A stretch of DNA of 64,000 nt, taken from assembly GCF_030407495.1 (NCBI RefSeq), contig NZ_JASDDG010000016.1:1-64000 (forward strand). Direction: 5' to 3'. The stretch's first letter is position 1. Every line of letters begins with the position of its first letter. The stretch is from Arthrobacter sp. APC 3897. Its GTDB lineage: Bacteria > Actinomycetota > Actinomycetes > Actinomycetales > Micrococcaceae. Positions 44,554-52,893 of the stretch are shown here, one piece after another. The notes under the pieces are model-generated. The model saw nothing but the letters and a program-made list of their open reading frames with translations. It made no database searches and was not told where the DNA came from. The translations under genes were made by a program, and so were the position numbers.

Positions 44554-46269
44554 GTGAACAAACCGCAGGACACCGCACCCCGGGACAGTGAAGTCCTTAT
44601 TGTCGGAGCCGGTCCGGCCGGCTTGATGCTGGCCAACATCCTTGGCATGTACGGCCGGCGGGTGACGGTGCTGGAAGCGATGGACACCCTCATCGATTTC
44701 CCCCGCGGGGTTGGCCTGGATGACGAATCGCTGCGCACCATCCAGACCGTGGGCCTGGTGGATTCCGTCCTGCCGCACACCACGCCGCAGCACATCATGC
44801 GCCTGGTCAACGGGGCCGGGAAGGTCATCCTGGTCAACAATCCGCAGACGGACGAGTTCGGGTGGGGCCGGAAGCACGGGTTTATCCAGCCCGCCGTGGA
44901 CCGCGTCCTGTTTGAAGGCCTGAGCCGTTTCGACAACGTGCAGGTCCTGTTTGGCCACCGCGTCGAGGATGTGGAGGAGACCGCAGACGGCGTCACCGCC
45001 ACAGCCCTGGTGTCCGGGCCTGACGGCACAGTGCAGGAACGCCTGTTCACGGCGCAGTATCTGGTGGGCTGCGAGGGCGGCAAATCCCCCACCCGCAAGC
45101 GCCTGCGCACCACGTTCGACGGCAAGTCCCCCGCCACCCGGTGGCTTGTCGTGGACGTCAACAATGACCCGCTGGGCACGCCCAATGTGTTCCTCGGCGC
45201 CGACCCAAAGCGCCCGTATGTCTCCATTGGCCTGCCGCATGCCGTACGCCGCTGGGAATTCATGCTCCATGACCATGAGACGGAGGACCAGGTCACCGAT
45301 CCGGACTACGTCAACGCACTCCTGAAGGACCATGTCCCGGATCCCTCGCAGCTGTCCTTCATCCGCCGCCGGGTGTTCACCCACCACGGGCGGGTGGCCG
45401 GCACCTTCCGCCGGGGGCGCCAGCTGGTGGCCGGCGACGCAGCCCACCTGATGCCGGTGTGGATGGGCCAGGGGTGGAACTCGGGCATGCGAGATGCCAC
45501 AAACCTCGGCTGGAAGCTGGCCTCGGTACTCTCCGGACAGGCCGGCGACGCGCTGCTGGACACCTACACTTCGGAACGCCGCGAGCACGCCCAGGCCATG
45601 GTCGATCTGTCCCTGACCTTCGGCAACATCATCAAGATCACCAACCCTCTGCTGGCGGCAGGGCGGGACGCCGCCTCTTCGGTGCTGAACCTCTTTCCGT
45701 CAGTGAAGAGCTACTTTTCGGACATGAAGTTCAAGCCGATGCCGCGCTACACGCAGGGCGTCCTGGCGGACCCGGGAACCAGGACGGCAGGCCGGGCAGC
45801 AGCGCGGATCGCCGGGAACCTGATCCCGGTCCGCACTGCCAACAGCAGGGTTTCTCCGGTGGGCGTGCAGTTCCCCCAGCCGCGGGTGAACTTCCGGCAC
45901 GGCCGCGATGTCCGGCTGGATGACGCCGTCGGCAACTGGTGGTCCGTGATCGTCTGGGGCAACAGCCCCAAGGACGTACTGCCGGACGCGTCGCTGGAAA
46001 AGCTCCGCGCCCTCGGCGCCAAACTCGTCTGCATCCTGCCGGAAACGCAACGCGAATGGGCGGAAAAGAGCATGGGTGAAGACGTGCTTGTGCTGGGTGA
46101 TTCCACCGGCCGGATGAAGAAATGGTTCGACGACCGCCCCACACCCATGGTGTTCCTGCGCCCGGACCGCTTCGTTGCCGGCGCCTGCCTGACCCAGGAC
46201 GGTCCGGCCACCCTGGACGCAATTCTGGCCTCCATGTCCTTCAACCCGCAGCCGGCCGAGCTGCACTGA
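44554..46269 (+). CDS. mhpA: 3-(3-hydroxyphenyl)propionate 2-hydroxylase
   Basis: 571 residues from GTG at 44554 (GAAAGGG upstream); E. coli MhpA has 554. FAD-dependent aromatic hydroxylase using NADH and O2. GxGxxG motif IVGAGPAGLML at the start, DG-type motif (VGCEGGKSPTRK) and the third FAD motif GRQLVAGDAAHLMPVWMGQG (about residue 290) are intact. It adds the second ring hydroxyl to 3-hydroxyphenylpropionate/hydroxycinnamate, feeding the same catechol to MhpB as the dioxygenase branch does. Confidence 0.94.
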   Translation: MNKPQDTAPRDSEVLIVGAGPAGLMLANILGMYGRRVTVLEAMDTLIDFPRGVGLDDESLRTIQTVGLVDSVLPHTTPQHIMRLVNGAGKVILVNNPQTDEFGWGRKHGFIQPAVDRVLFEGLSRFDNVQVLFGHRVEDVEETADGVTATALVSGPDGTVQERLFTAQYLVGCEGGKSPTRKRLRTTFDGKSPATRWLVVDVNNDPLGTPNVFLGADPKRPYVSIGLPHAVRRWEFMLHDHETEDQVTDPDYVNALLKDHVPDPSQLSFIRRRVFTHHGRVAGTFRRGRQLVAGDAAHLMPVWMGQGWNSGMRDATNLGWKLASVLSGQAGDALLDTYTSERREHAQAMVDLSLTFGNIIKITNPLLAAGRDAASSVLNLFPSVKSYFSDMKFKPMPRYTQGVLADPGTRTAGRAAARIAGNLIPVRTANSRVSPVGVQFPQPRVNFRHGRDVRLDDAVGNWWSVIVWGNSPKDVLPDASLEKLRALGAKLVCILPETQREWAEKSMGEDVLVLGDSTGRMKKWFDDRPTPMVFLRPDRFVAGACLTQDGPATLDAILASMSFNPQPAELH

Positions 46270-46285
46270 CCTGCCTGCGCTGACC

Positions 46286-46337
46286 GTACGACGACGGCGG
46301 CCTGCCTCCCCCGGGAAGCCGGCCGCCGTCGTCGTAC
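46286..46337. terminator. Two-way terminator between mhpA and mhpC
   Basis: Perfect 17-bp stem GTACGACGACGGCGGCC / GGCCGCCGTCGTCGTAC between convergent genes, 18-base loop, no T tract. Confidence 0.7.
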
Positions 46338-46354
46338 CGGATTGAAGGCGCGTC

Positions 46355-47221
46355 CTACTTGGCGCCGATGCCCTGCGCCGTGAGGTACTGCTTAACCACG
46401 GTGTTGAATTCTTCGGCGCGCTCCACCTGGGACCAGTGGCCGCACTGGCTGAAGATGTGGGCGTCCGCCGTGGGGATCACGTTCAGCAGCTCCCAGGTCC
46501 GCGACGGCGGGATCACCACGTCCTGCATCCCGTGGATGAGCAGGACGGGGACGTCGAGCTTGGCCAGCACGTCGAAGTCCAGCGGAAGGGCATCCCGGTC
46601 ACGGTCGCGGGCCGTGACAACTTCCACCAGCCGGTCCGAAGCGGTGTCATTGAGCGCGGCCTGGTACCGCAGGGAAACCAGCTCCTCGGTCACCAGTGAC
46701 TTGTCGACCACAAACTGTTCCAGCGTGCGGCGGATACCCGCTTCGGAGAGCTCAGGCTTGGCGTGGCCGGAGAGTGCCGCGGTCTTCTTGGCACCGCCGG
46801 TACCCATGGAAACAATGCCCAGCAGGCGTTCCGGGAAATCGATGGCGAACTGCATGGCAACCCAGCCGCCGATGGAATTACCCACGATCCAGGTTTTCTC
46901 GATGCCGAGCGCGTCGAGCACACGCACCGCGTGGCGGACCCATTCCCTGATGCCGTATTCCGTGCCGGGCGCGACGATGGACTGGCCGTAGCCGATGGAG
47001 TCGATGGCAATGCAGCGGCCCAGCTCGGAAATATCCGGCAGGTTCAGCCACCAGTTGGCGGCTGCGGTGACTCCGGTCCCGGAGCCGTGCAGGAACAGGA
47101 TCGGGGTCCCTTCGCCGAGCTCGTGATAATGGGTTACCTCGCCGGGAGCAGTCTCAAGCCATTTATCTTCCAGGCCGAAAAACGCGTCGGTGGTGTAATC
47201 GGGAATCTGTACGGTTGTCAT
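46355..47221 (-). CDS. mhpC: 2-hydroxy-6-oxonona-2,4-dienedioate hydrolase (C-C bond hydrolase)
   Basis: 288 residues from the ATG at 47221, 5 bases after AGGAG. Alpha/beta-hydrolase with oxyanion motif LHGSGTG, nucleophile Ser116 in GNSIGG, catalytic Asp in GMQDVVIP and His in QCGHWSQVE, all as in MhpC/BphD meta-cleavage product hydrolases. It cuts the ring-fission product into succinate (or fumarate) and 2-hydroxypentadienoate. It is the only Mhp enzyme on the opposite strand, convergent with mhpA and with its own promoter region. Confidence 0.93.
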   Translation of the reverse strand: MTTVQIPDYTTDAFFGLEDKWLETAPGEVTHYHELGEGTPILFLHGSGTGVTAAANWWLNLPDISELGRCIAIDSIGYGQSIVAPGTEYGIREWVRHAVRVLDALGIEKTWIVGNSIGGWVAMQFAIDFPERLLGIVSMGTGGAKKTAALSGHAKPELSEAGIRRTLEQFVVDKSLVTEELVSLRYQAALNDTASDRLVEVVTARDRDRDALPLDFDVLAKLDVPVLLIHGMQDVVIPPSRTWELLNVIPTADAHIFSQCGHWSQVERAEEFNTVVKQYLTAQGIGAK

Positions 47222-47288
47222 GGGCACTCCTGCTAACTCGTCAACGCGCCCCGGCCCAACGGTCCGGCGGCATGGATCACGGCGGTCT

Positions 47289-47303
47289 CTGCGCAGTGCG
47301 CAG
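47289..47303. promoter_or_regulatory. Palindrome CTGCGCAGTGCGCAG upstream of mhpC, candidate operator
   Basis: 7-bp perfect arms around one central G, 68 bases upstream of the mhpC start. Size and symmetry fit an IclR-type operator, though it differs from the mhpA inverted repeat. Confidence 0.45.
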
Positions 47304-47414
47304 CTGTCCTTTCTTCCAGCCTAGGTATGAGGGAGGCAGCAACGGTGTCCGCGTGCCGAGGGGCGGAACGATGCCGGGGTTCCGTCCGCCGACGACGCGT
47401 GCCAAGCTCTTTGC

Positions 47415-48887
47415 ATGACTGATCAGGAAGACAGCCCCGCACCCCGGCACCCGCAGCAGCTCGAGACCGACGTCGTCGTCCTTGGCGGCGGCGCGGTAGG
47501 TGAGAACGCAGCCGGGCGGGTGGTCCAGGGCGGTCTGGAAGCCATCCTCGTGGAGCCGTCACTCATTGGCGGCGAGTGCTCCTACTGGGCCTGCATGCCC
47601 TCCAAAGCCCTCCTTCGTCCGGGCACCGCACTGCACGCAGCACAATCCGTTGCCGGTTCCCGCGAAGCGGTGACCGGCGCCCTCGATCCACGGGCGGTGC
47701 TTAAACGCCGCGACAGCTTCACCTCACACTGGGATGATTCCGGGCAGGAGGACTGGGTCCGCGACACGGGAATCGGCCTGGTGCGCGGACGTGGACGGCT
47801 CACGGGTCCCCGGGAGGTGCGCGTGGAGTACGACGACGGCGGCTCCGTCACTATTTCTGCGCGCCGCGCGGTGGTGCTGGCCACGGGGTCCGTGCCGGCG
47901 CCTCCGCCGCTCCAGGGCCTGGAAGACGTCGACTACTGGGGCACCCGCGAGGCCACCTCGGCGCAGGAGGTCCCGCCGCGGCTGATCGTTCTCGGCGGCG
48001 GCGTGGCAGGCACCGAGCTCGCCCAGGCGTGGGCCCGGCTGGGTTCGAAGGTAACTCTGCTGGCGCGGCACGACGTACTGGAGAAGTATCCGGAACCGGC
48101 ACGGGAGCTGGTGAAGGCGGGACTGGCGGAAGACGGCGTGGACGTGCGCACCCATACCGGGGCGGAATATGTTCGTCCGGCCGGAGACGGCGGAGTGGAA
48201 CTCGGGCTTGGCGACGGTTCGGTGCTCAGTGCAGACCGGCTGCTCGTGGCCACCGGCCGGACGCCGGCACTGGCCAATCTGGGACTCGAGGAACTGGGAC
48301 TGGATGCGCTGCGGCCGGATGCGCACAGGCCGGAAACGGATGACTCCGGGCTGGTGCACGGCACCGACTGGTTGTACGTGGTCGGTGATGCCGCGGGCAA
48401 AGTGCTGCTGACCCACCAGGGAAAATATGAAGCGCGGGCCGCCGGGACTGCCATCATTGCCCGGGCCCGCGGAGAACTCCCGCCTTCCGGGGCACCGGAG
48501 CCCTGGAGCCGGGCGGCAGCCACCGCGGACCGCGCTGCTGTTCCCCAGGTGGTCTTCACCGATCCGGAAGTGGCCACTGTCGGCCGGACCCTGGAACAGG
48601 CGCGGGCTGACGGCATCAATGCCACGGAAACCTCGCTGGAGCTTTCCGTGGCGGGTTCCGCGCTGCACAGCGACGGCTACCGGGGCTGGGCCCAGATGGT
48701 GGTTGATGAAGACCGCAGGGTTCTGGTCGGTGTGACCTTCGCCGGCCCCGACGTATCCGAACTCCTGCATGCAGCCACCATTGCCGTCACCGGCGAAATG
48801 CCTCTGGACCGGCTGTGGCACGCGGTGCCCGCCTACCCCACAATCAGCGAAATTTGGCTGCGGCTGCTGGAGAAATACGGCTTGTAG
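47415..48887 (+). CDS. Pyridine nucleotide-disulfide oxidoreductase (mercuric reductase/lipoamide dehydrogenase-like)
   Basis: 490 residues from an ATG at 47415. FAD motif VVLGGGAVGENAA, redox disulfide C55-x4-C60 in GGECSYWACMPSK, NAD motif LGGGVAGTELAQ, third FAD motif VVGDAAGKVLLTHQGKYEA and the dimer-interface His in WHAVPAYPTISE. Active-site residues are complete, so it is a working flavin disulfide reductase. No partner (mer genes, E2 subunits) lies nearby; the true substrate is unknown. Divergent from mhpC. Confidence 0.92.
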   Translation: MTDQEDSPAPRHPQQLETDVVVLGGGAVGENAAGRVVQGGLEAILVEPSLIGGECSYWACMPSKALLRPGTALHAAQSVAGSREAVTGALDPRAVLKRRDSFTSHWDDSGQEDWVRDTGIGLVRGRGRLTGPREVRVEYDDGGSVTISARRAVVLATGSVPAPPPLQGLEDVDYWGTREATSAQEVPPRLIVLGGGVAGTELAQAWARLGSKVTLLARHDVLEKYPEPARELVKAGLAEDGVDVRTHTGAEYVRPAGDGGVELGLGDGSVLSADRLLVATGRTPALANLGLEELGLDALRPDAHRPETDDSGLVHGTDWLYVVGDAAGKVLLTHQGKYEARAAGTAIIARARGELPPSGAPEPWSRAAATADRAAVPQVVFTDPEVATVGRTLEQARADGINATETSLELSVAGSALHSDGYRGWAQMVVDEDRRVLVGVTFAGPDVSELLHAATIAVTGEMPLDRLWHAVPAYPTISEIWLRLLEKYGL

Positions 48888-48943
48888 CGCAGTCACCAGC
48901 CACCCCGCTGCGTTTGGCGCCGTGCCGGGATTTGCAGGTCAGG

Positions 48944-49468
48944 CTAGGCCCTGCGGACAATAAAGTCAGTCACCCGGGCGTCGCGCCCGTCGAGTTCGGC
49001 CCACGGCTTGTCCGTCTGCATCACGGTCAGGCCGGACGTGGGATAGCGCGTGGCCATTTCCATGACGGCGTCTTCATCTGAATCGACGGAAGCCAGCCGC
49101 ATGGCCAGGTCCTGCACGCCGGGCAGATGCGAAATGACCAGCAGGCTGGTCACGGTCTCCGGCACGTTGTTGATAATGCTCAGAATTTGGGTGGCCGGGG
49201 CGCTGTAGAGCCCGTCCTCAAGTTTGGGCGTTGGCCCCTTGTCGCCGAGTTCCTCGCAGATCCAGGTGCAGGTCTGCCGGGTCCGCAGTGCGGAGGAGCA
49301 GAGGATGAAGTCCGGGATGGAGTTGTGTTCCACCATCCAGCGACCGGCCAGCGGGGCGTCGCGGTGTCCCCTGCCGGACAGGGGGCGTTCGTGGTCGGAG
49401 ACATCCCGGGGCCAGTCCGCCTTCGCGTGCCGCAGGAGCATCAACTTTTTCAGGTGGTGGCCGCTCAT
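48944..49468 (-). CDS. sixA: SixA-type histidine phosphatase
   Basis: 174 residues. Phosphohistidine signature LLRHAKADW (H14) of the branched histidine phosphatase family, then HERPLSGRG and CSSALRTRQT, all typical of SixA. It removes phosphate from phospho-histidine or small molecules in the cytoplasm. Convergent with the flavoprotein gene (56-base gap). The next gene on the same strand ends 58 bases upstream, behind a hairpin. Confidence 0.88.
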   Translation of the reverse strand: MSGHHLKKLMLLRHAKADWPRDVSDHERPLSGRGHRDAPLAGRWMVEHNSIPDFILCSSALRTRQTCTWICEELGDKGPTPKLEDGLYSAPATQILSIINNVPETVTSLLVISHLPGVQDLAMRLASVDSDEDAVMEMATRYPTSGLTVMQTDKPWAELDGRDARVTDFIVRRA

Positions 49469-49484
49469 GGGCCCAGTCTATCGG

Positions 49485-49522
49485 CGGTGCCGGGATCCGA
49501 TCTCCGGCCCCGGCACCGCCCC
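49485..49522 (-). terminator. Hairpin after the winged-helix regulator gene
   Basis: Perfect 12-bp stem GGCGGTGCCGGG / CCCGGCACCGCC with a 14-base loop, just after the stop at 49527 on the minus strand. No T run. Confidence 0.55.
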
Positions 49523-49526
49523 GGCA

Positions 49527-50390
49527 TCAGATGCTGTATTCAGGCGCCGCCCACACAACAACCTCGGGGTGCTCATAGAAGCGGTAGCCCTGGCCCCGGA
49601 CCGTCCGCACCGTGTTGGCCAGCCGGCCCAGCTTGGAACGGAGCCGGCGGATGTGAACGTCGATGGTCCGCTCATTGGGCACTTCCTCGGCGTTGCGCCA
49701 CAGCCCGGCCAGCAGTTCTTCACGGCCAACGGTGCGGGCGGCGTTCTCCACCAGGTAGTTGAGGAGCTCAAATTCCTTGAAGGTGAGGTTCAACGTGTCG
49801 CCGTCCAGGTGCACTTCCCGGCGGGAGAGGTCAATCAGGACCCCTGAAGGCCTGGGTGCGCTCTGGGCCTGGACCGGCTGGGCCGCTTCAGCGCGGGGGC
49901 GGCGCTGCACCGTGGGGTCTCCCAGGGCCTGGCGGACGACGTCGATATCGGACCCGGCCGCTTCCGCCGGCGCCAAGGCAACGGCAGCGTGACTCTGGGC
50001 ACCGGGGCACAGCGTCTGAATGTAGGCGCGGACTTCCTGGGCGAGCTTGGTCAGCGACGTGCCGTTGGCTGCCGCCTGGCTCTCGTCCAGACCGACGTAA
50101 ATCACGAATCCACGGGCAACGGTGTCATTGCTGACCGGCTGGGGACCCGGAATCCCGTTGGGCGCGACTACTGCGGTGGGTGCCGTCATGGGCGAAGCCT
50201 CACTTGTGGGAGGAACGGACTGCAGGCGGGTCTCCGGCCTGCCGAACCCCTGGGCACCGTACTGCTGCGGCGCGTACCCCTGGGCCCCGTACTGACGGGG
50301 GAACTCCCCCATGGCACCCTGCCGCACTGCGGCGGCCCGGTTCTGCGAATTGCGCAGTGAGATGTGTACGTACCCTGATGCTACTGACAT
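49527..50390 (-). CDS. OmpR/PhoB-type winged-helix regulator without receiver domain
   Basis: 287 residues. The C-terminal 100 residues are a PhoB-type winged helix (FKEFELLNYLVENAARTVGR, LLAGLWRNAEEVPNERTIDV, RLRSKLG, VRGQGYRFYE). There is no response-regulator receiver domain: the first 65 residues are low complexity with QYGAQGY/QQYGAQGF repeats, and residues about 90-150 form an unassigned small domain (GFVIYVGLDESQAAANG). It is therefore an orphan DNA-binding protein whose input is unknown. A long AT-rich region precedes the gene. Confidence 0.87.
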   Translation of the reverse strand: MSVASGYVHISLRNSQNRAAAVRQGAMGEFPRQYGAQGYAPQQYGAQGFGRPETRLQSVPPTSEASPMTAPTAVVAPNGIPGPQPVSNDTVARGFVIYVGLDESQAAANGTSLTKLAQEVRAYIQTLCPGAQSHAAVALAPAEAAGSDIDVVRQALGDPTVQRRPRAEAAQPVQAQSAPRPSGVLIDLSRREVHLDGDTLNLTFKEFELLNYLVENAARTVGREELLAGLWRNAEEVPNERTIDVHIRRLRSKLGRLANTVRTVRGQGYRFYEHPEVVVWAAPEYSI

Positions 50391-50787
50391 GTTGCAACCT
50401 CAATGTGAATTACCGTCATCACGCTCGAATGCTGGGGGTGTGCCCAAGTCGAGATGGCGCAGTTTCGCCCGTCATTGGGCCTGAGTGGTGCCTGAAAGAT
50501 GGGGGTGGGTCAGTCAGGCGTGCATTCGACAACAGCACGTCTTCCCAACGGCGGAGCCGGAGAGAAGGACTGCGACAGGTGCTGCCGTGTGGATGTTCAC
50601 ATTACGGATTATTGCATGTAACAAAGGTTGTTGCGCAAGTAACAATGCAGCAGTTGTCTCACCATGTGGAACGTTTGGGCCCAAATGTGAGCTACTTCAC
50701 TAAATTTCACCATCAGGTGCAGGGCGTTCTGTTTTTGCGCCGAGGCTATATTTAGGCCTTCCAGAGCCGCCGGGGGACGTCTCAAGG
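50391..50787. promoter_or_regulatory. AT-rich region upstream of the winged-helix gene
   Basis: About 400 bases with no gene. It is more AT-rich than the neighbours and holds the perfect 12-bp palindrome TTTGGGCCCAAA (50674-50685), and TTGTTGCGCAAGTAACAA-like dyad sequence near 50628-50644. These are candidate regulatory sites for the regulator gene, possibly autoregulatory. Confidence 0.45.
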
Positions 50788-50832
50788 CAAAAAAACGCAC
50801 CCGTTCATAAGTGATCTTATAAACGGGTGCGA
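50788..50832 (-). terminator. Intrinsic terminator of upp
   Basis: 10-bp stem CGCACCCGTT / AACGGGTGCG with a 16-base loop, followed on the minus strand by seven T. It lies 76 bases after the upp stop. Confidence 0.85.
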
Positions 50833-50907
50833 GTCAAGTAATGCTGCAAGTGTCCAAATAATGGACGGCTCTCTTGACCGGGCAGGCGGTCCTGACGAAG
50901 CGGCGGG

Positions 50908-51543
50908 TTAGTCTACGACGCCGTACAACCGGTCTCCGGCGTCACCCAGGCCCGGCACAATGTAGGACTTCTCATCCAGGCGCTCATCGATGGAGGCCAG
51001 CACGATGGTGACGTTGGCGTCGGCCAGCTCGGACTTCAGCACCTCGAGGCCCTCCGGGGCGGCCAGCAGGCAGATGCACGTGATGTCTGCTGCTCCGCGC
51101 TTGAACAGGAACTTGATGGCTTCGCGCAGGGTTCCGCCGGTGGCCAGCATGGGGTCCAGGACAAAGACCTGACGGCCGGTGAGATCATCCGGGAGCCGCT
51201 CGGCGTACGTGATCGCTTCGAGGGTTTCCTCGTTGCGGGCCATGCCCAGGAAACCAACTTCGGCTGTGGGGACCAGACGGGTCATGCCTTCCAGCATTCC
51301 CAGGCCGGCGCGCAGGATGGGCACCACCAGCGGGGTCGGCTTGACCAGACCGGTGCCGACGGCGGAGGTTACCGGCGTCTCGATCTCAACGGGCTCAACG
51401 CGGACGTTGCGGGTGGCTTCGTAGGCCAGGAGGGTGACGAGTTCTTCCGTGAGCTGGCGGAACACCGGTGAAGGGGTGTCCTTGTCGCGGAGAACGGTGA
51501 GTTTGTGGGCAACTAGGGGGTGATCCACTACAAGTACGCGCAT
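50908..51543 (-). CDS. upp: Uracil phosphoribosyltransferase
   Basis: 211 residues, the normal length. Pyrimidine salvage: uracil plus PRPP gives UMP. PRPP loop [16 protein letters not shown], start [22 protein letters not shown] and the uracil-binding C-terminal [11 protein letters not shown] are all intact. Divergent from tadA with a 95-base gap. Confidence 0.97.
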   Translation of the reverse strand: MRVLVVDHPLVAHKLTVLRDKDTPSPVFRQLTEELVTLLAYEATRNVRVEPVEIETPVTSAVGTGLVKPTPLVVPILRAGLGMLEGMTRLVPTAEVGFLGMARNEETLEAITYAERLPDDLTGRQVFVLDPMLATGGTLREAIKFLFKRGAADITCICLLAAPEGLEVLKSELADANVTIVLASIDERLDEKSYIVPGLGDAGDRLYGVVD

Positions 51544-51638
51544 GCTTCAAAAATACCACTCGCAGCCGGCCCCTCCCCTGCCGCGCGGGGATCCCGTCCG
51601 CTTTCCGGGCACTGCCGCAACTGCGGGAAGATAGGACC

Positions 51639-52109
51639 ATGATGCCCCCCACCGCACAGCACGAGTCCTGGATGGATCTTGCCCTGACCCAGGCCCGCGG
51701 CGCCCTGACAACGCAGGACGTGCCGATCGGCGCCGTCGTCGTAGGTCCGGACGGAACCGTGATCGGCACCGGCCGCAATGAACGCGAGGCCACGGGTGAT
51801 CCGACCGCCCACGCCGAGGTGGTGGCCATCCGTGAGGCTGCTGCCGCTGTTGGCGAATGGCGGCTGGACGGCTGCACGCTGGTGGTCACGCTGGAGCCGT
51901 GCGCCATGTGTGCCGGGGCGATTGTCCTGTCCCGGATCCCCAGGGTGGTCTTCGGCGCCTGGGATGAAAAGGCGGGGGCCGCGGGGTCGGTGTTCGACAT
52001 CCTCCGTGAACGCCGGCTGAACCATTGGGTGGAGGTCTTTCCGGAGGTTCGTGAGGCGGAGTGTGCCAGGTTGCTCACGGACTTTTTCGGCTCTCGGCGA
52101 TCAGGCTGA
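51639..52109 (+). CDS. tadA: tRNA(adenine-34) deaminase
   Basis: 156 residues. Zinc site H58-x-E60 (HAEVVA) and PCAMC (C88, C91). It changes A34 to inosine in tRNA-Arg(ACG), the tRNA whose gene is at 28977. The start is a double ATG; the first is taken. The next gene follows after 62 bases. Confidence 0.93.
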   Translation: MMPPTAQHESWMDLALTQARGALTTQDVPIGAVVVGPDGTVIGTGRNEREATGDPTAHAEVVAIREAAAAVGEWRLDGCTLVVTLEPCAMCAGAIVLSRIPRVVFGAWDEKAGAAGSVFDILRERRLNHWVEVFPEVREAECARLLTDFFGSRRSG

Positions 52110-52171
52110 CAGCCGGGGGATTCCTACGTAGGCTTACTAACTCAGAATCCGATATCCCAAGGAGTTCAGTA

Positions 52172-52657
52172 ATGAGTTCAGACCAGGACGGACTGGCTAC
52201 AGTCGTCAAGATTCTCGAGCACGCCGACATTGCACAGCTGACCACGGAGGACCTGAGCGGAAAGCTGGTCAGCCGGCCGCTTCAGCTGCAGGAAACGGAT
52301 TCCGACGGCAACCTTTGGTTCTTCACCCAGGACCCCTCGCCCAAGGCGGATGAGATCCGGGCCAACCCGAACGTGAACGTCTCGGTGCATGATTCCAAGG
52401 GATACCTGTCCATCAGCGGCACGGCAACCATCACCAAGGATGAGGGCAAGATCGAAGAGCTGTGGAAGTCCTCGGTTTCCGCCTGGTTCGACGAAGGCCG
52501 CGAAGATCCCTCGATTGCCCTGATCAAGGTGGATACCGACACCGCCGAGTACTGGGCTTCAGACGAACCGCGGGTGGCCACCATGTTCAAGATCGCCAAG
52601 AGCGCCGTCACCGGAGACACCCCCAACATCGGCAAGAATGACGTCGTCGACCTCTAG
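52172..52657 (+). CDS. Pyridoxamine 5'-phosphate oxidase-like general stress protein (GSP26 type)
   Basis: 161 residues from the ATG at 52172 (CAAGGAGTTCAGTA). Split-barrel flavin-binding fold: VKILEHADIAQLTTEDLSGK, LVSRPLQL, LWFFTQDPSPKADEI, VNVSVHD and W-D-E residues near the end. Members bind FMN or FAD and are induced by stress; the exact substrate is unknown. Confidence 0.88.
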   Translation: MSSDQDGLATVVKILEHADIAQLTTEDLSGKLVSRPLQLQETDSDGNLWFFTQDPSPKADEIRANPNVNVSVHDSKGYLSISGTATITKDEGKIEELWKSSVSAWFDEGREDPSIALIKVDTDTAEYWASDEPRVATMFKIAKSAVTGDTPNIGKNDVVDL

Positions 52658-52732
52658 TTTCATGAGCCGCTCAGGACTGCGGGGCCGGCCGTTTTGGGGC
52701 ATCGGCCCTTCACCCGGTAAGGTTGACGCGAT

Positions 52733-52820
52733 GGTGACGTGTCCGAGCGGCCGAAGGTGCAACACTCGAAATGTTGTTTGGTGAAAGCCAACGTGGGTTC
52801 AAATCCCACCGTCACCGCCA
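52733..52820 (+). tRNA. tRNA-Ser (anticodon CGA)
   Basis: 88 nt including encoded CCA. Class II tRNA: acceptor GGTGACG / CGTCACC, long variable arm (GTTTGGTGAAAGCCAAC), anticodon stem CAACA/TGTTG with loop CTCGAAA giving CGA at 52767-52769, T-loop TTCAAAT. Confidence 0.95.
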
Positions 52821-52826
52821 GATGAG

Positions 52827-52870
52827 AAAGACCCCGTTTCCCTTGTAACTCAAGGGAAACGGGGTCTTTT
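52827..52870. terminator. Two-way terminator between tRNA-Ser and the DUF808 gene
   Basis: 19-bp perfect stem starting AAAGACCCCGTTTCCCTTG, loop of five bases, followed by TTTT; flanking A and T runs fit both directions. Confidence 0.92.
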
Positions 52871-52893
52871 GCTTTGCTGGAGGCCAGCCGCGC

